A stretch of 26,610 nt of DNA from positions 1-26,610 of the forward strand of contig JBGUUT010000095.1 in the NCBI GenBank assembly GCA_045133795.1, written 5' to 3'. This document shows positions 16,542-25,362 of the stretch, piece by piece. Source of the stretch: RGIG8597 sp045133795 (GTDB lineage Bacteria > Spirochaetota > GWE2-31-10). The position numbers and the translations under genes were made by a program. The notes beneath the pieces are model-generated. The model saw nothing but the letters and a program-made list of their open reading frames with translations, searched no databases and was not told the DNA's origin. Each line of letters starts with the position of its first letter. Within the stretch, counting starts at the first letter, position 1.

Positions 16542-18158
16542 TTATTTTCTTTTTAATCTTGCGATTATAAGATTGAAATATGGAAGCTTAAAAACAACTC
16601 CCAATAAAAAATATAGTAATATTGCCGTAAAACCGGTAATACATCCTGACATTAAAAATTGCAACTTAGTTTTTAATAAAATATTTTCCGTAATATAACT
16701 TAATATCCAGGAATGAATAAAAAATATACCTAATACAAAAATAAGGTTCATTGCAATAACACGAGCAATTTCCAAGATTTGTATTTTCGGAAAAACAGTA
16801 TACCGTACTTTTTTTGCTGAAAAAATCATAATCAAAAGCAAAATCATTTGTATTAAATAACCTGCTGTTCGACCATACGCCAATCCTGATATTTTCATAT
16901 TTTCCGGTAACACTCTAATCAACAAATAAGATGAAACAATTGTTGTAAAACACATCAACAACGAAATAATCATCGGCATAAACGTCCTTTTTTGAGCATA
17001 GAAATATTTCGCTACCACTATTGTAATACTGTAAAAAGGAATCCCTAACATATATGCAAAAAAAGTACTTCCTGTTAAAAGAGTATCTTGCTTTGTAAAA
17101 CTTTTATATCCGAGCAAAATATCAATCATTTCAAGGCGTAAAACAATCATCAATGAACAAATAGGTAATATCAAAAATAAAAGTACTTTCAGTTTATCAA
17201 ACAACGATTCCAACATTTTATCATATTCACCTATAGCAAAACTTTTACTGAATATCGGAAACGCCGTCGTAGAAAGACTTACCGCAATCATTCCGTACGG
17301 AACCATACTGAAATTTTCCGCATAACTGTATATTGTCAATGCTCCGGCACATAAAAAAGAAGCGTATCCCGTAATAAAAAACTTTACAAACTGTTCTCCT
17401 CCGAGTGCTATTACTCTGGGAATCGCAAGAAATATCAAACTAAAAAACTCTTTATCAAATTGAGGTAACATAAATCTATAGCGAAAACCTGAAAAAACAG
17501 CACCGAATAATTGAATAATAAACCAAAGAAAACTTCCGAGTACAGTTCCCCACGCAGCAGCATCAATACCTATTTTTTTATTTAACAGCAAAATTCCGAC
17601 AATTATTCCGACATTATAAAAAAGCATTGCTATCGAATAACTCGTGTAACGCTCTTTTGCATTCATATACGCACCGAGAATGCCTGCCAACGTAACAAAA
17701 AGCGGTTGAAGTAACATAATTCTGGTTAAACGTATTGTTGTTGCAATTTTATAAGAATCATCGGCAAAACCTTTTACCAAAAAGTTTTTCACTATAACCG
17801 GGGCAAAAAAACAAGTAATCAATGAAATAACGGCAACCATCATAAAAAAGAAGTTCAACATTGCACAACAATTTTTATCAAGTTCATCATTATTTTCTGC
17901 TAAACCGTCCCGATTGCTGAGAATCCCGGAAAAAAACGGCACTAATACAATTGAAATGACACCAAAAACCGTGAGATTATAAATAATATCCGGTAAAACA
18001 AAACTTGCATTATAACAATCTGCAATTCCGTTATTTTCTGTTGCTCCGTAAATTGCCGCAAGAATTGTAGAACGCAACAATCCGAGAATGCGTGAAAGTA
18101 AATTAGAAATTGCAACAATTAAAGTCGCTAAAAAAAACTTTTTTTTATTCTCTGTCAC
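16542..18158 (-). CDS. murJ: Lipid II flippase MurJ (MviN)
   Basis: A 538-residue polytopic membrane protein of the MOP superfamily that moves lipid II to the outer face of the inner membrane for peptidoglycan synthesis. The N-terminus is diagnostic: SNLLSRILGLLRSTILAAIYG, followed by DCYNASFVLPDIIYNL, and the arginines in the SR-GLLR region correspond to functionally required positions of TM1. About 14 hydrophobic segments are visible and the length is normal. The start is GTG 18158, preceded by GAGGA; no better ATG exists. It begins 11 bp after the stop of the large TPR gene and is followed by the FecR gene after 22 bp, so the three form an operon. Confidence 0.95.
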   Translation of the reverse strand: MTENKKKFFLATLIVAISNLLSRILGLLRSTILAAIYGATENNGIADCYNASFVLPDIIYNLTVFGVISIVLVPFFSGILSNRDGLAENNDELDKNCCAMLNFFFMMVAVISLITCFFAPVIVKNFLVKGFADDSYKIATTIRLTRIMLLQPLFVTLAGILGAYMNAKERYTSYSIAMLFYNVGIIVGILLLNKKIGIDAAAWGTVLGSFLWFIIQLFGAVFSGFRYRFMLPQFDKEFFSLIFLAIPRVIALGGEQFVKFFITGYASFLCAGALTIYSYAENFSMVPYGMIAVSLSTTAFPIFSKSFAIGEYDKMLESLFDKLKVLLFLILPICSLMIVLRLEMIDILLGYKSFTKQDTLLTGSTFFAYMLGIPFYSITIVVAKYFYAQKRTFMPMIISLLMCFTTIVSSYLLIRVLPENMKISGLAYGRTAGYLIQMILLLIMIFSAKKVRYTVFPKIQILEIARVIAMNLIFVLGIFFIHSWILSYITENILLKTKLQFLMSGCITGFTAILLYFLLGVVFKLPYFNLIIARLKRK

Positions 18159-18169
18159 TTATTCCTCAT

Positions 18170-21100
18170 TCACATCTTCTCTTCTTCAGATGTTTTACTT
18201 TGATTAACTGCATCTTCAATTTTTTTCAACTGCTCATGCAAATAATTATAATTCGGATTTATATCAATAGCTTTCTTTATAATTTCCTTCGCTTTTTCAA
18301 ATTGATTAGTCTGATAATACGCTTCCGCTAAAGTATCTAAGAAATTATCATTGTTTGGTTCTAACTCACAAGCTTTTAATGCAAAAGCTACGGCCTCTTC
18401 CAATTGGACACGATTTTCACAATACAACCACGCTAAATTATTCAAAGCATAACTGTTATCTTCATTAAATTTTATAGCTTGCTGCAAATGATATTTTGCA
18501 TTTTCAAAATCTTTTGCCAACGAATACAAATACCCTAAGTCTGCATAAATATTACTGTTATTTTCATTATCAGCTAAAGTTTCTTTTAATAAAGAAATTG
18601 CAGAATCTAATTGATTATTTTTTCTGTAATACTCAACAAGACTGTTTACAAAACTAATTTCTTTAGGAAACTTTTCATGTGCCTTAATTAAAATTTCATA
18701 ATGATTTTTATCATCTGCTGTTTGGCGATAAAGTTGCGCCAAATATTCATATACAATCGCATCCTCCGGAGTCTTTTCCAGAAGATAAAGTAATTCTTCA
18801 CGACATTCGTCAAATTCTTCCAATTCATATTCGACCATCGCCAATACAAGCGAAAAATAACTGTCCTCAGGAAAATATTGCTTTGCTTCTATTGCAACTT
18901 TTTTTGCTTTATCGAGCTTTTTTAATGCAAAAAGTCGACTCAAATAATTTTTATAAACATCAGCTTGTTTATATTTTTCAAGTAACGGTTCAAAAAAAGT
19001 CTCATAATTAATATTAGGATTTTCCATTACAATCTTAAATTGCAAAGACTGTAACAACATTCCGATATATTGATTTAAATATGAAATTTCCGCAGCCGGA
19101 ATTATAACATCACGTAATTGCAACTCCGAATCAAGAATAAAATGATTATCATCAATTTTATCTGCATTAAATTTAAACATAAAATACTTATTTTCTTTGA
19201 ATAGATTTTGCAAATTATGTTCCGCTATTCGATAACCTTGCGGAAATTGACATTCCATCTTCTTTTTAAACGAAAATGCAAAATCTTTTCTGTAATCATA
19301 CAAAGTTTCGGGCGGCATAGAAAACCATTCACCTAAATCCCCCAATTGGAAATTTAATATTTGTTTTCCGTCCAACAAAATCTCGGTAACGTTATCAGCT
19401 GTAGTATCAATCGTTAAATAAAAATTACCGGAATAAGGATTATCTTCTTTTAACGTCATTTGATTCATTTGCAAATTCGGAAAAATATCTTTTTGAATTT
19501 GATAAAAATATTCTTGCTTCATGTTTTGCGAATCTGACTCACTTTGTGCAAGTTGAGTTCTGAAATATTCGGCAAAACTTCCGGAAATTTCCTGTGTCAA
19601 ATTAACTTTTGCACATCCTATATTGTCAATAACCACCTTGTAATCTTCAACCATACAATTCAATGCAGCATCGATTACCGGTGTCGAAACAAGTTCGGTC
19701 TTTCCGCTGTCTTCCACAATTAACGCATTTGTAGATTGGAGCTGAAAAGTAAGATTATTGTAGTCCGTAAATTTTGTACTCGAATCAAGATAAAGTGCCT
19801 GCGGTATACCATCTTGTTTAGGAACATAAGTAATTATATGATTAAACGCACACGCAGCCGGAATATCAGCCGAAACCTGCCCATTATTTATACTGGAAAG
19901 CAACATCGGATAAGATTTTATTCCGACCTTTTCTAACGCACAAGCAAGAAGAACATTTTTATCGGCAATATTTCCGCCGCCGATTTTCAATGTCACATCC
20001 GGAGTTTGCAACGGTAAAAATGTTACATTTTCCTTTGTTGAAATATTTTTTTGCATATAACGATAAATTGCTTTCAATTTTTCCAGTTTATCATCCGGTA
20101 AATCTGCCAATATCGCACAATCTGCAGGTAATATACATTTTGTAAAAGCGTAATATTTCGGAGCAAACCACTTACCGAAATCATTCCAATCCTCATAAGA
20201 CGTAAGAACAATTTTCGGAGAAATATCAAAAATACAGATGTTTTCAACTTGTGATAACTGTAATATTTCCGGATTTGTACAAGTATATGAAAAAGTTGTT
20301 ATTCCGTTTTCATTCGTTTCTTCCGGTAAAAAGTCATTTAATCCGTCCGGAATCAAATAAAATCCTAATTCAGAAGGGAAACTTACGGTATAATTTTTCT
20401 TATATGTTTGAATCCCCGATGCAACATAAAAAATATCACTGACATTCGGACTTTCTTCTTTTTTGTCTTCCAGCCCTTTAAATGCGATTTTATAACAGAG
20501 GATAGCCCCTTTTTGAATATCGGAAGATTTAATAATTATATTTTTAGTATGCCCGTTTGTTGTTTCTTGATATTCGATATTTTCGATTTTTGAAATATTT
20601 CCGTCCGGATTAATCATTAAAGCTTCGGTTGATATAACTTTGAAATATTTCGAGTCATACGAAATTGGAAAACTTTCTAATATTTTTGAATCATCGAGCG
20701 AATTAACCTTTATGGCTCCTTCTTGAACGTAATCAAAAAGGTTATTCTTTTTAATTGAAATACTTTTTTTGTACAATAAATAAAGATAATTACCGATTTC
20801 TTCTTGATTTTCCGTACTGTAATCTCGATTTAACATACTTATATATTCAACATCGATTCCCGATATTTGTTCCTGTTCAATCTTTGATTTTGCCGGCAAT
20901 GAAATTAAGTTTAAAAAGAACTTTGCGGTAGAATCTTCCGGGAATCGTTGTACTATTTCATTAAAAACTTCATGTGCATTTTCCAACTTTCTACCGTGAT
21001 AAAAACTCATACCTAATAAATAAGCAGCATCTTTCCATTGAGAATCGGGGAAAAAATTATTTTCTATATGCTTTGAAAGTGTCTTCTCTACTCCAATAAA

Positions 21101-21316
21101 ATCTTTCATCGAAAACTCAAGCTGTGCTTTATATAAATATAAATCTGAAAGATCAGGATTCTTAGTTATGTAATTATCAATCAACAACAATTTCTGCATT
21201 GTCGTCTTTGAAGACAAATCTTTTTTGATTTTGCCTATATCGTTATCATAAAAGTTTATTTTCGCATTTACTCCTACGACTAAAAGCAAAAAAAAGAAGA
21301 TTAGACATTTTTTCAT
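18170..21316 (-). CDS. Secreted TPR / DUF3857 / transglutaminase-like giant protein (catalytic Cys missing)
   Basis: A 1048-residue exported protein. Signal peptide: MKKCLIFFFLLLVVGVNA. N-terminal TPR-like helices (about 30-150) are followed by a DUF3857 domain (about 200-380), a transglutaminase fold (about 410-540), a beta-rich segment (about 560-740), then a long C-terminal TPR array (about 785-1035, for example 'YADLGYLYSLAKDFENAKYHLQQAIKFNEDN'-like units). In the usual GDCxDK motif it reads GGNIADK, with I450 in place of the nucleophile, while H493 (FNHII) and D511 (YLDSS) persist, so it is probably not an active transglutaminase. ATG 21316 has AGGAAG upstream. It is the first gene of the murJ operon, which suggests a role in envelope assembly or a periplasmic protein complex. 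That is inference from context only. Confidence 0.82.
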   Translation of the reverse strand: MKKCLIFFFLLLVVGVNAKINFYDNDIGKIKKDLSSKTTMQKLLLIDNYITKNPDLSDLYLYKAQLEFSMKDFIGVEKTLSKHIENNFFPDSQWKDAAYLLGMSFYHGRKLENAHEVFNEIVQRFPEDSTAKFFLNLISLPAKSKIEQEQISGIDVEYISMLNRDYSTENQEEIGNYLYLLYKKSISIKKNNLFDYVQEGAIKVNSLDDSKILESFPISYDSKYFKVISTEALMINPDGNISKIENIEYQETTNGHTKNIIIKSSDIQKGAILCYKIAFKGLEDKKEESPNVSDIFYVASGIQTYKKNYTVSFPSELGFYLIPDGLNDFLPEETNENGITTFSYTCTNPEILQLSQVENICIFDISPKIVLTSYEDWNDFGKWFAPKYYAFTKCILPADCAILADLPDDKLEKLKAIYRYMQKNISTKENVTFLPLQTPDVTLKIGGGNIADKNVLLACALEKVGIKSYPMLLSSINNGQVSADIPAACAFNHIITYVPKQDGIPQALYLDSSTKFTDYNNLTFQLQSTNALIVEDSGKTELVSTPVIDAALNCMVEDYKVVIDNIGCAKVNLTQEISGSFAEYFRTQLAQSESDSQNMKQEYFYQIQKDIFPNLQMNQMTLKEDNPYSGNFYLTIDTTADNVTEILLDGKQILNFQLGDLGEWFSMPPETLYDYRKDFAFSFKKKMECQFPQGYRIAEHNLQNLFKENKYFMFKFNADKIDDNHFILDSELQLRDVIIPAAEISYLNQYIGMLLQSLQFKIVMENPNINYETFFEPLLEKYKQADVYKNYLSRLFALKKLDKAKKVAIEAKQYFPEDSYFSLVLAMVEYELEEFDECREELLYLLEKTPEDAIVYEYLAQLYRQTADDKNHYEILIKAHEKFPKEISFVNSLVEYYRKNNQLDSAISLLKETLADNENNSNIYADLGYLYSLAKDFENAKYHLQQAIKFNEDNSYALNNLAWLYCENRVQLEEAVAFALKACELEPNNDNFLDTLAEAYYQTNQFEKAKEIIKKAIDINPNYNYLHEQLKKIEDAVNQSKTSEEEKM

Positions 21317-21428
21317 ATGAACTTCCTAAATTGGGATATTTACGACACTATATTTTTTAAATCGTAGCTAATCGCTAAAAACATAAGCGAAAAAAAAATC
21401 TTCGGTACTGTACAAGTTTTTTATCTTA

Positions 21429-21456
21429 CTGACAAGTATTCATTTGCGGCTATAAT
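21429..21456 (+). promoter_or_regulatory. Strong sigma70-type promoter
   Basis: CTGACA (21429-21434), a 16-base spacer and perfect TATAAT (21451-21456) predict a start near 21463 and a 5' leader of about 130 bases before the gene at 21592. I see no recognisable riboswitch in that leader. Confidence 0.65.
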
Positions 21457-21591
21457 TAATAAATGTTTTTTACATATTTCAAATAAAAGGATTAAAAAAC
21501 CGGAAGTAATTCAATTTTATAATTAACAACATCGATAAAAAAATAAACTATTATCTAAAAAATTATTAGCTTCATCAAAGAGGAGTTATAG

Positions 21592-23211
21592 ATGTTAAAA
21601 CTAGAAGATCTCTTTTACGGGTCAGATCTTGTTGCAAATGTTTTTAAAAAATCCCTACTAAAAATAGGACAATTTTCTACTGATTATATTTTTTCTATCA
21701 ATGATTTAAATGCATTACACGGTGAAATCTTTCAAAAATTAATAGACCCTTTAATGCAATTTTGTGATTGCAAAATCAGAATAAAAGATTTCAATAAATT
21801 AACATTCAACTATATCTTTATTTTAAAAGATGCAAGTTTACGCGGATGTATGCGTTTTCTTGATGCACGCAGAAAAAGAGAAGAAGAAGAAGCATTACAA
21901 ACGAATACACAAGTTTTGCCGGTTTCAGAAATTGGCGTAACTCGTGCAACTTTAGAAAAATATTCAGAGGAAATAGATCGCGATAATTACATAAAAGTTT
22001 TGGATTTTGTGAAAAAAAATGCAAAACTTGACAGTGCTACCATTATGAAAATGATAGATGCCGGTGTAGCAAAACAACACCCTTTTATTAATAATAAAAT
22101 TAATATTTTAGCCAACGAAATGTTGAACCGTTACATTCCAAATTGGCATTCATATTTACAAGACCTTTTGGATAAAGCATTCGGAGAACTTGCCTCTGAG
22201 AAAGAAACACGTGAAAAAAAACGTGAAGAATTGCAACTTGTTTTGGAAGCCGGTAAAGGTTATATGAAAAATAAATCCATTCCGAAACTAATAGAACTTC
22301 GTCAACAATTATTATTAGATTTGGCTTCTGCAGGTAAAAACGATGTTTCCAAAGAAGATGTTGATAAATTCTTATTAAATAAGAATGAGTTTCAAATTTT
22401 CCAAGTAAACAAAACAGAAACAGAAAAAAACTTCTATGGAACATTTGAAGGTGAAGCTTACCACATTGATATTTCTAATCCGGGAAACATTAAAATAACA
22501 GAGAATTCCGAAGATGTATTCACCATCAATGAGAAAAAAATCAATTTCCTCAAAGGAAAATTGAAAAATATGGTATGTCCGGCAATTTCTGTAGAAGTAA
22601 AAAATAAATATGAAAGTTACAACAATGTCTATGTTCTTTATAAAAAGAAAAGAACGGAAATCTTCGACACTATCGTAGAACAGCGAAATTTAGAAAATTT
22701 AAAATTAGTTTTGGCGATACTTGACTTAGATATAAAAGACCCGCTAGTAAAAACATACTATGCACCGATAGAAAAACTACAAACTTCCATTGAACAAGTC
22801 AGAATAAATGAAATGTTATTGGATTTTGTGAAAACTCAAAAAGCAAATATCGGTTTCTTTGCAAAATTATTCGGAATGTTCTTTTCTTCATCTAAAGAAA
22901 ACGATTTAAAAAACAGTGTTTTGAAAGAGAAAACTAAAATTGCCGCAGTAACAAAATCTCTTACAGCTGTAAATTTTTCCGATTCCGGTGACAATCATCA
23001 AACTCCGGCTCAATCTGCCATAGGTATTTTAAAAGCTGCAAATCATGACAACGATATTCGAAGAATATTAAAATTGCCTATCAGCAACAGTGAAAAAGTC
23101 ACAAGCATTCTCAAATTAAGTCAGGATATAGGAAATACAAACAAAGCTTATATCAGCAAATCTGAAAGAACAAAAGCCGAGTTCTTGGAAGAATTGAGCA
23201 AAGAGTTTTAA
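21592..23211 (+). CDS. Conserved-looking hypothetical protein, cytosolic
   Basis: A 539-residue protein I do not recognise. There is no signal peptide and no convincing membrane helix (the phenylalanine-rich FFAKLFGMFFSS near residue 425 is short and probably amphipathic). It is largely helical, with charged coiled-coil-like stretches at about 93-105 (RKREEEEA) and 200-225 (EKETREKKREELQ), and a strand-rich part around 275-350. ATG 21592 follows AGAGGAG at six bases, and a good promoter lies upstream, so expression is likely. It is divergent from the murJ operon. Base and codon use resemble the core genes to its left, not the AT-richer island to its right, so I place it with the chromosome backbone. 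It looks like a lineage-restricted spirochaete protein. Confidence 0.75.
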   Translation: MLKLEDLFYGSDLVANVFKKSLLKIGQFSTDYIFSINDLNALHGEIFQKLIDPLMQFCDCKIRIKDFNKLTFNYIFILKDASLRGCMRFLDARRKREEEEALQTNTQVLPVSEIGVTRATLEKYSEEIDRDNYIKVLDFVKKNAKLDSATIMKMIDAGVAKQHPFINNKINILANEMLNRYIPNWHSYLQDLLDKAFGELASEKETREKKREELQLVLEAGKGYMKNKSIPKLIELRQQLLLDLASAGKNDVSKEDVDKFLLNKNEFQIFQVNKTETEKNFYGTFEGEAYHIDISNPGNIKITENSEDVFTINEKKINFLKGKLKNMVCPAISVEVKNKYESYNNVYVLYKKKRTEIFDTIVEQRNLENLKLVLAILDLDIKDPLVKTYYAPIEKLQTSIEQVRINEMLLDFVKTQKANIGFFAKLFGMFFSSSKENDLKNSVLKEKTKIAAVTKSLTAVNFSDSGDNHQTPAQSAIGILKAANHDNDIRRILKLPISNSEKVTSILKLSQDIGNTNKAYISKSERTKAEFLEELSKEF

Positions 23212-23222
23212 AAGTTTTATTT

Positions 23223-23420
23223 GCCGACAAGTCGGCGCCAAGATGCAACTTTAGTTCAAAGTTGGTAAAAGTTAGAGGGTATTCTCTTTTTTGCGGATAA
23301 AAACTGGTTTTGGCTTGCAGACACGGTGAGCATGGAACATTACATTTGGTTTTTCCCGATAGGAAAAACTTTATTCGTTCACGTTGTGAACTCATCGTAC
23401 ATGCGAACGAAATATTTTCG
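23223..23420. other. Gene-free stretch with a run of short hairpins
   Basis: Between the 539-residue gene and the island there is no credible gene, but five compact inverted repeats are packed into 200 bases: GCCGAC/GTCGGC (23223-23236), CAACTTT/AAAGTTG (23246-23264), GTTTTTCC/GGAAAAAC (23349-23369), GTTCAC/GTGAAC (23377-23391) and CGAAA/TTTCG (23408-23420). A weak AGAG/CTCT hairpin followed by six T's (about 23274-23291) could end transcription of the upstream gene. Whether this is a structured RNA or recombination debris is unknown. Confidence 0.4.
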
Positions 23421-23444
23421 TAGGAAATATCAAGCGAAAGCTAG

Positions 23445-23573
23445 CTAAAACACATCGTTACAAACAGTTGTACAAATGATGGTAACATTACGTATTACAG
23501 ACTTGACTCTAGTGGAAAAGTAATAAGAGATTTAAATAATATACCAATTATATATAATATAAACAAGGAGTAA
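23445..23573 (+). pseudogene. C-terminal toxin tail remnant before the PoNi gene
   Basis: An open frame of 42 codons without a start codon, in the pattern of a toxin C-terminus: ...TNDGNITYYRLDSSGKVIRDL, ending NKE and TAA. Its last codons AAG GAG supply the Shine-Dalgarno sequence for the PoNi gene, whose ATG lies five bases after the stop. Stop-into-Shine-Dalgarno spacing is usual for a toxin gene followed by its immunity gene. The tail is too short for me to match to the PoNe DNase domain, so the identity comes from position only. The true homologous part may begin only near 23480. Confidence 0.4.
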
Positions 23574-23578
23574 AAGAA

Positions 23579-24298
23579 ATGCGGGATAAAGAAAAAGATA
23601 AAACTTATTTTTCAGTGCGATTTAATAAAGATTCTGAAAAGTTAAAAAAATTATTAAATGATTATTATACTGATATAATAATTGGGGATCATCCAGAAGA
23701 ATTTGATTTACGTAGTTATAAATATGATATATTTATTTATGCTTTTGAAAAGTTATATGCTGGATATTCCTTGGGAATTGATATTAATGAACTTATTCCT
23801 GAAGTAAAATTAATATTGACGAATTTAATTGAAACAAGAAAAGAGCGTGATAACAATTATGAAGACATGGAATATATATTGCATTTCATAATTCTCTTTA
23901 ATCAAATTGAGTATTTAGAAGAATATAAGAAACTTTTAGAAAAATCTGAACATAGAGATTTTTATTTTGATTTATTAATGCAATATCTAGATTCTTCATG
24001 GGAAATAAGTACGGAGAAAATTCTCTGGCCAAAAGACATGAAACCATTAGTTGAAGTAATACAACTATCAAAAACAAATAAAGATTCAGCTGTACAGAGA
24101 TTAAAGAAATATCTTGAAAAAGAATGGTTTAAGACATTAAAGGAAGGTCTTGTAACAAATAGAGATTTGGAAATTGGAGATTATCGTGGGTACTGGTGTA
24201 TAGAGTCAGCAGTGTTGGTAAAGGTATTAGGACTTGATGATACAGAACTAAGGGACTGCAAGTATTATCCATGTGATATGGCACATTTTAGCGAATAA
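23579..24298 (+). CDS. PoNi-family immunity protein (DUF1910/DUF1911)
   Basis: A 239-residue soluble protein that I assign to the PoNi family, the immunity partners of PoNe DNase toxins (PD-(D/E)XK superfamily) delivered by type VI secretion and related systems. The C-terminal DUF1911 signature is visible at about 203-238: GYWCIESAVLVKVLGL, then DD-x-L-x-D and YYP-x-D-x-AHF. The N-terminal part (about 1-120, helical, charged) fits DUF1910. No signal peptide is present, which suits neutralisation of a DNase in the cytoplasm. ATG 23579 is preceded by AAGGAG. No full PoNe toxin gene is in the window; only a 42-codon toxin-like tail precedes it, so this is an orphan immunity gene here. Base composition is noticeably more AT-rich than the backbone genes. 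Confidence 0.8.
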   Translation: MRDKEKDKTYFSVRFNKDSEKLKKLLNDYYTDIIIGDHPEEFDLRSYKYDIFIYAFEKLYAGYSLGIDINELIPEVKLILTNLIETRKERDNNYEDMEYILHFIILFNQIEYLEEYKKLLEKSEHRDFYFDLLMQYLDSSWEISTEKILWPKDMKPLVEVIQLSKTNKDSAVQRLKKYLEKEWFKTLKEGLVTNRDLEIGDYRGYWCIESAVLVKVLGLDDTELRDCKYYPCDMAHFSE

Positions 24299-24447
24299 AA
24301 ATAAGCAAGATTATGTATGGCAACAATAACCAGAACAGAAGCGATAGAACAAATACTGGGTATACAGAACATAAAGGAGCATTTGTCAGTTATAAAACAA
24401 ATAGATGGTGGTTTACTAAAAAATGGGCTGGAATACTAGAGCAATAG
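24292..24447 (+). pseudogene. C-terminal toxin tail remnant A
   Basis: A 51-codon frame starting inside the end of the PoNi gene and ending at TAG 24445-24447. An internal ATG at 24313 would give a 44-residue peptide but lacks a good ribosome binding site. The end reads NRWWFTKKWAGILEQ and is homologous to the end of tail B (pattern W-x-F-x-x-K-W-x-x-x-L-x-Q). The stop codon lies in CAATAGGAG, which is also the Shine-Dalgarno sequence of the next gene; the same junction recurs before the second homologous gene. I interpret it as the last part of a toxin gene whose body has been lost. Confidence 0.5.
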
Positions 24448-24459
24448 GAGAACTGAAAA

Positions 24460-25158
24460 ATGAAGAAGTTTCTATTTATCTGTTTAATATTTAATTTTGC
24501 TATTCTAAATGCACAAGAAGATTTTTTGTGTAATGCAATTAATGTTTTTAATTCTTTAGGAACTGATGCGTATACAGAAGATGGCGCGTGGAAACAGGGG
24601 AGAAGTTCTGTATTAATCGAAAATACAAATGAAGATAACAAATATGAATGGAATAAATTACAAGATAAAAATATAAAAACATGTTGGAGTGAAGGAGTAA
24701 AAGGATTTGGTTACAATGAGTATATTTTAATTCCTTTTGGACGTTCTGACGGAACAAATTTTAATTATAAAAAAGCAAAAAGGAATAAAAACATAAAATG
24801 TTGTTTAGAAATTAATAATGGTAATTGTAAAAGCTTTGATTCTTTCGAAAAATATAATAGGGTAAAAACATGTAGAATAAAAGTATTAGATATTCCAAAT
24901 TGTGTCGGGCAAGATAAAATTTATGCAGAATCTGATCCGATTATTGTTTATGATTCTAATATCGTATTGCAAGATAGTCCAGAAAGTCAAAAATATGAGT
25001 TTTCGATAATTTTGAGAGATGATTTTTTATATAGTAGTCCATCTGTAATTTTGCAATTAATTATACTCGATGTTTATCCTGGTACAGATTATGATGATAC
25101 ATGTATTAGTGAAATTAATGTATATGGAGAATATGTAAGTGATTCTGTTAGTAACTAA
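24460..25158 (+). CDS. Secreted discoidin-like (NADase-type glycan-binding) protein, candidate immunity protein A
   Basis: A 232-residue exported protein with signal peptide MKKFLFICLIFNFAILNA (cleavage before QED). The mature part resembles secreted proteins annotated with the NADase-type glycan-binding, discoidin-like domain: an exposed 'LQDKNIKTCWSEGVKGFGYNEYI' region matching the family's D-x-x-x-x-T-x-W-x-EG-x-x-G-x-G-x-x-EYI pattern, then INNGNCKS and a strand-rich end with YPGTDYDDTCISEI. That assignment is from memory of the motif. It is homologous to the 25363 gene with identical length. It follows tail A by 12 bases and uses the tail's stop region as its Shine-Dalgarno sequence, so a periplasmic immunity role is proposed; a surface-binding function is the alternative. 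Coding sequence is strongly AT-rich. Confidence 0.7.
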   Translation: MKKFLFICLIFNFAILNAQEDFLCNAINVFNSLGTDAYTEDGAWKQGRSSVLIENTNEDNKYEWNKLQDKNIKTCWSEGVKGFGYNEYILIPFGRSDGTNFNYKKAKRNKNIKCCLEINNGNCKSFDSFEKYNRVKTCRIKVLDIPNCVGQDKIYAESDPIIVYDSNIVLQDSPESQKYEFSIILRDDFLYSSPSVILQLIILDVYPGTDYDDTCISEINVYGEYVSDSVSN

Positions 25159-25284
25159 TCATGAATTATATTCGTGAACTTCTTTACAAGTGCGTAAAAA
25201 AAAAAATTAAGCTGTTTTACGGAGCCAGCGAGATAATGCCGGAGATTCTGCAAAAGGTGTGTATGGCTGGAATATGTGCCAGCT
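25052..25284 (+). repeat. Direct repeat copy 1 (3' gene end plus flank)
   Basis: This 233-bp block covers the last 35 codons of immunity candidate A and 126 bp of downstream DNA. It matches copy 2 at 25955-26186 with five substitutions and one missing A in a poly-A run (11 versus 10 A's). Similarity stops sharply after CCAGCT. Confidence 0.9.
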
Positions 25285-25354
25285 AACAAGTTTAGAGTAT
25301 CCATTTAGTAAGTGGGACTTTGATACAAAATGGGACTGTACATTAAGACAATAG
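25211..25354 (+). pseudogene. C-terminal toxin tail remnant B
   Basis: A start-less frame of 47 codons from just after a TAA to TAG 25352-25354. It opens with AVLRSQRDNAGDSAKGVYG, shared with tail C, and ends SKWDFDTKWDCTLRQ, homologous to the end of tail A. Its stop overlaps the Shine-Dalgarno sequence (CAATAGGAG) of the following gene exactly as in tail A. The frame is closed upstream beside an 11-A homopolymer. Interpreted as the retained C-terminus of a lost toxin. Confidence 0.5.
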
Positions 25355-25362
25355 GAGAAAAT

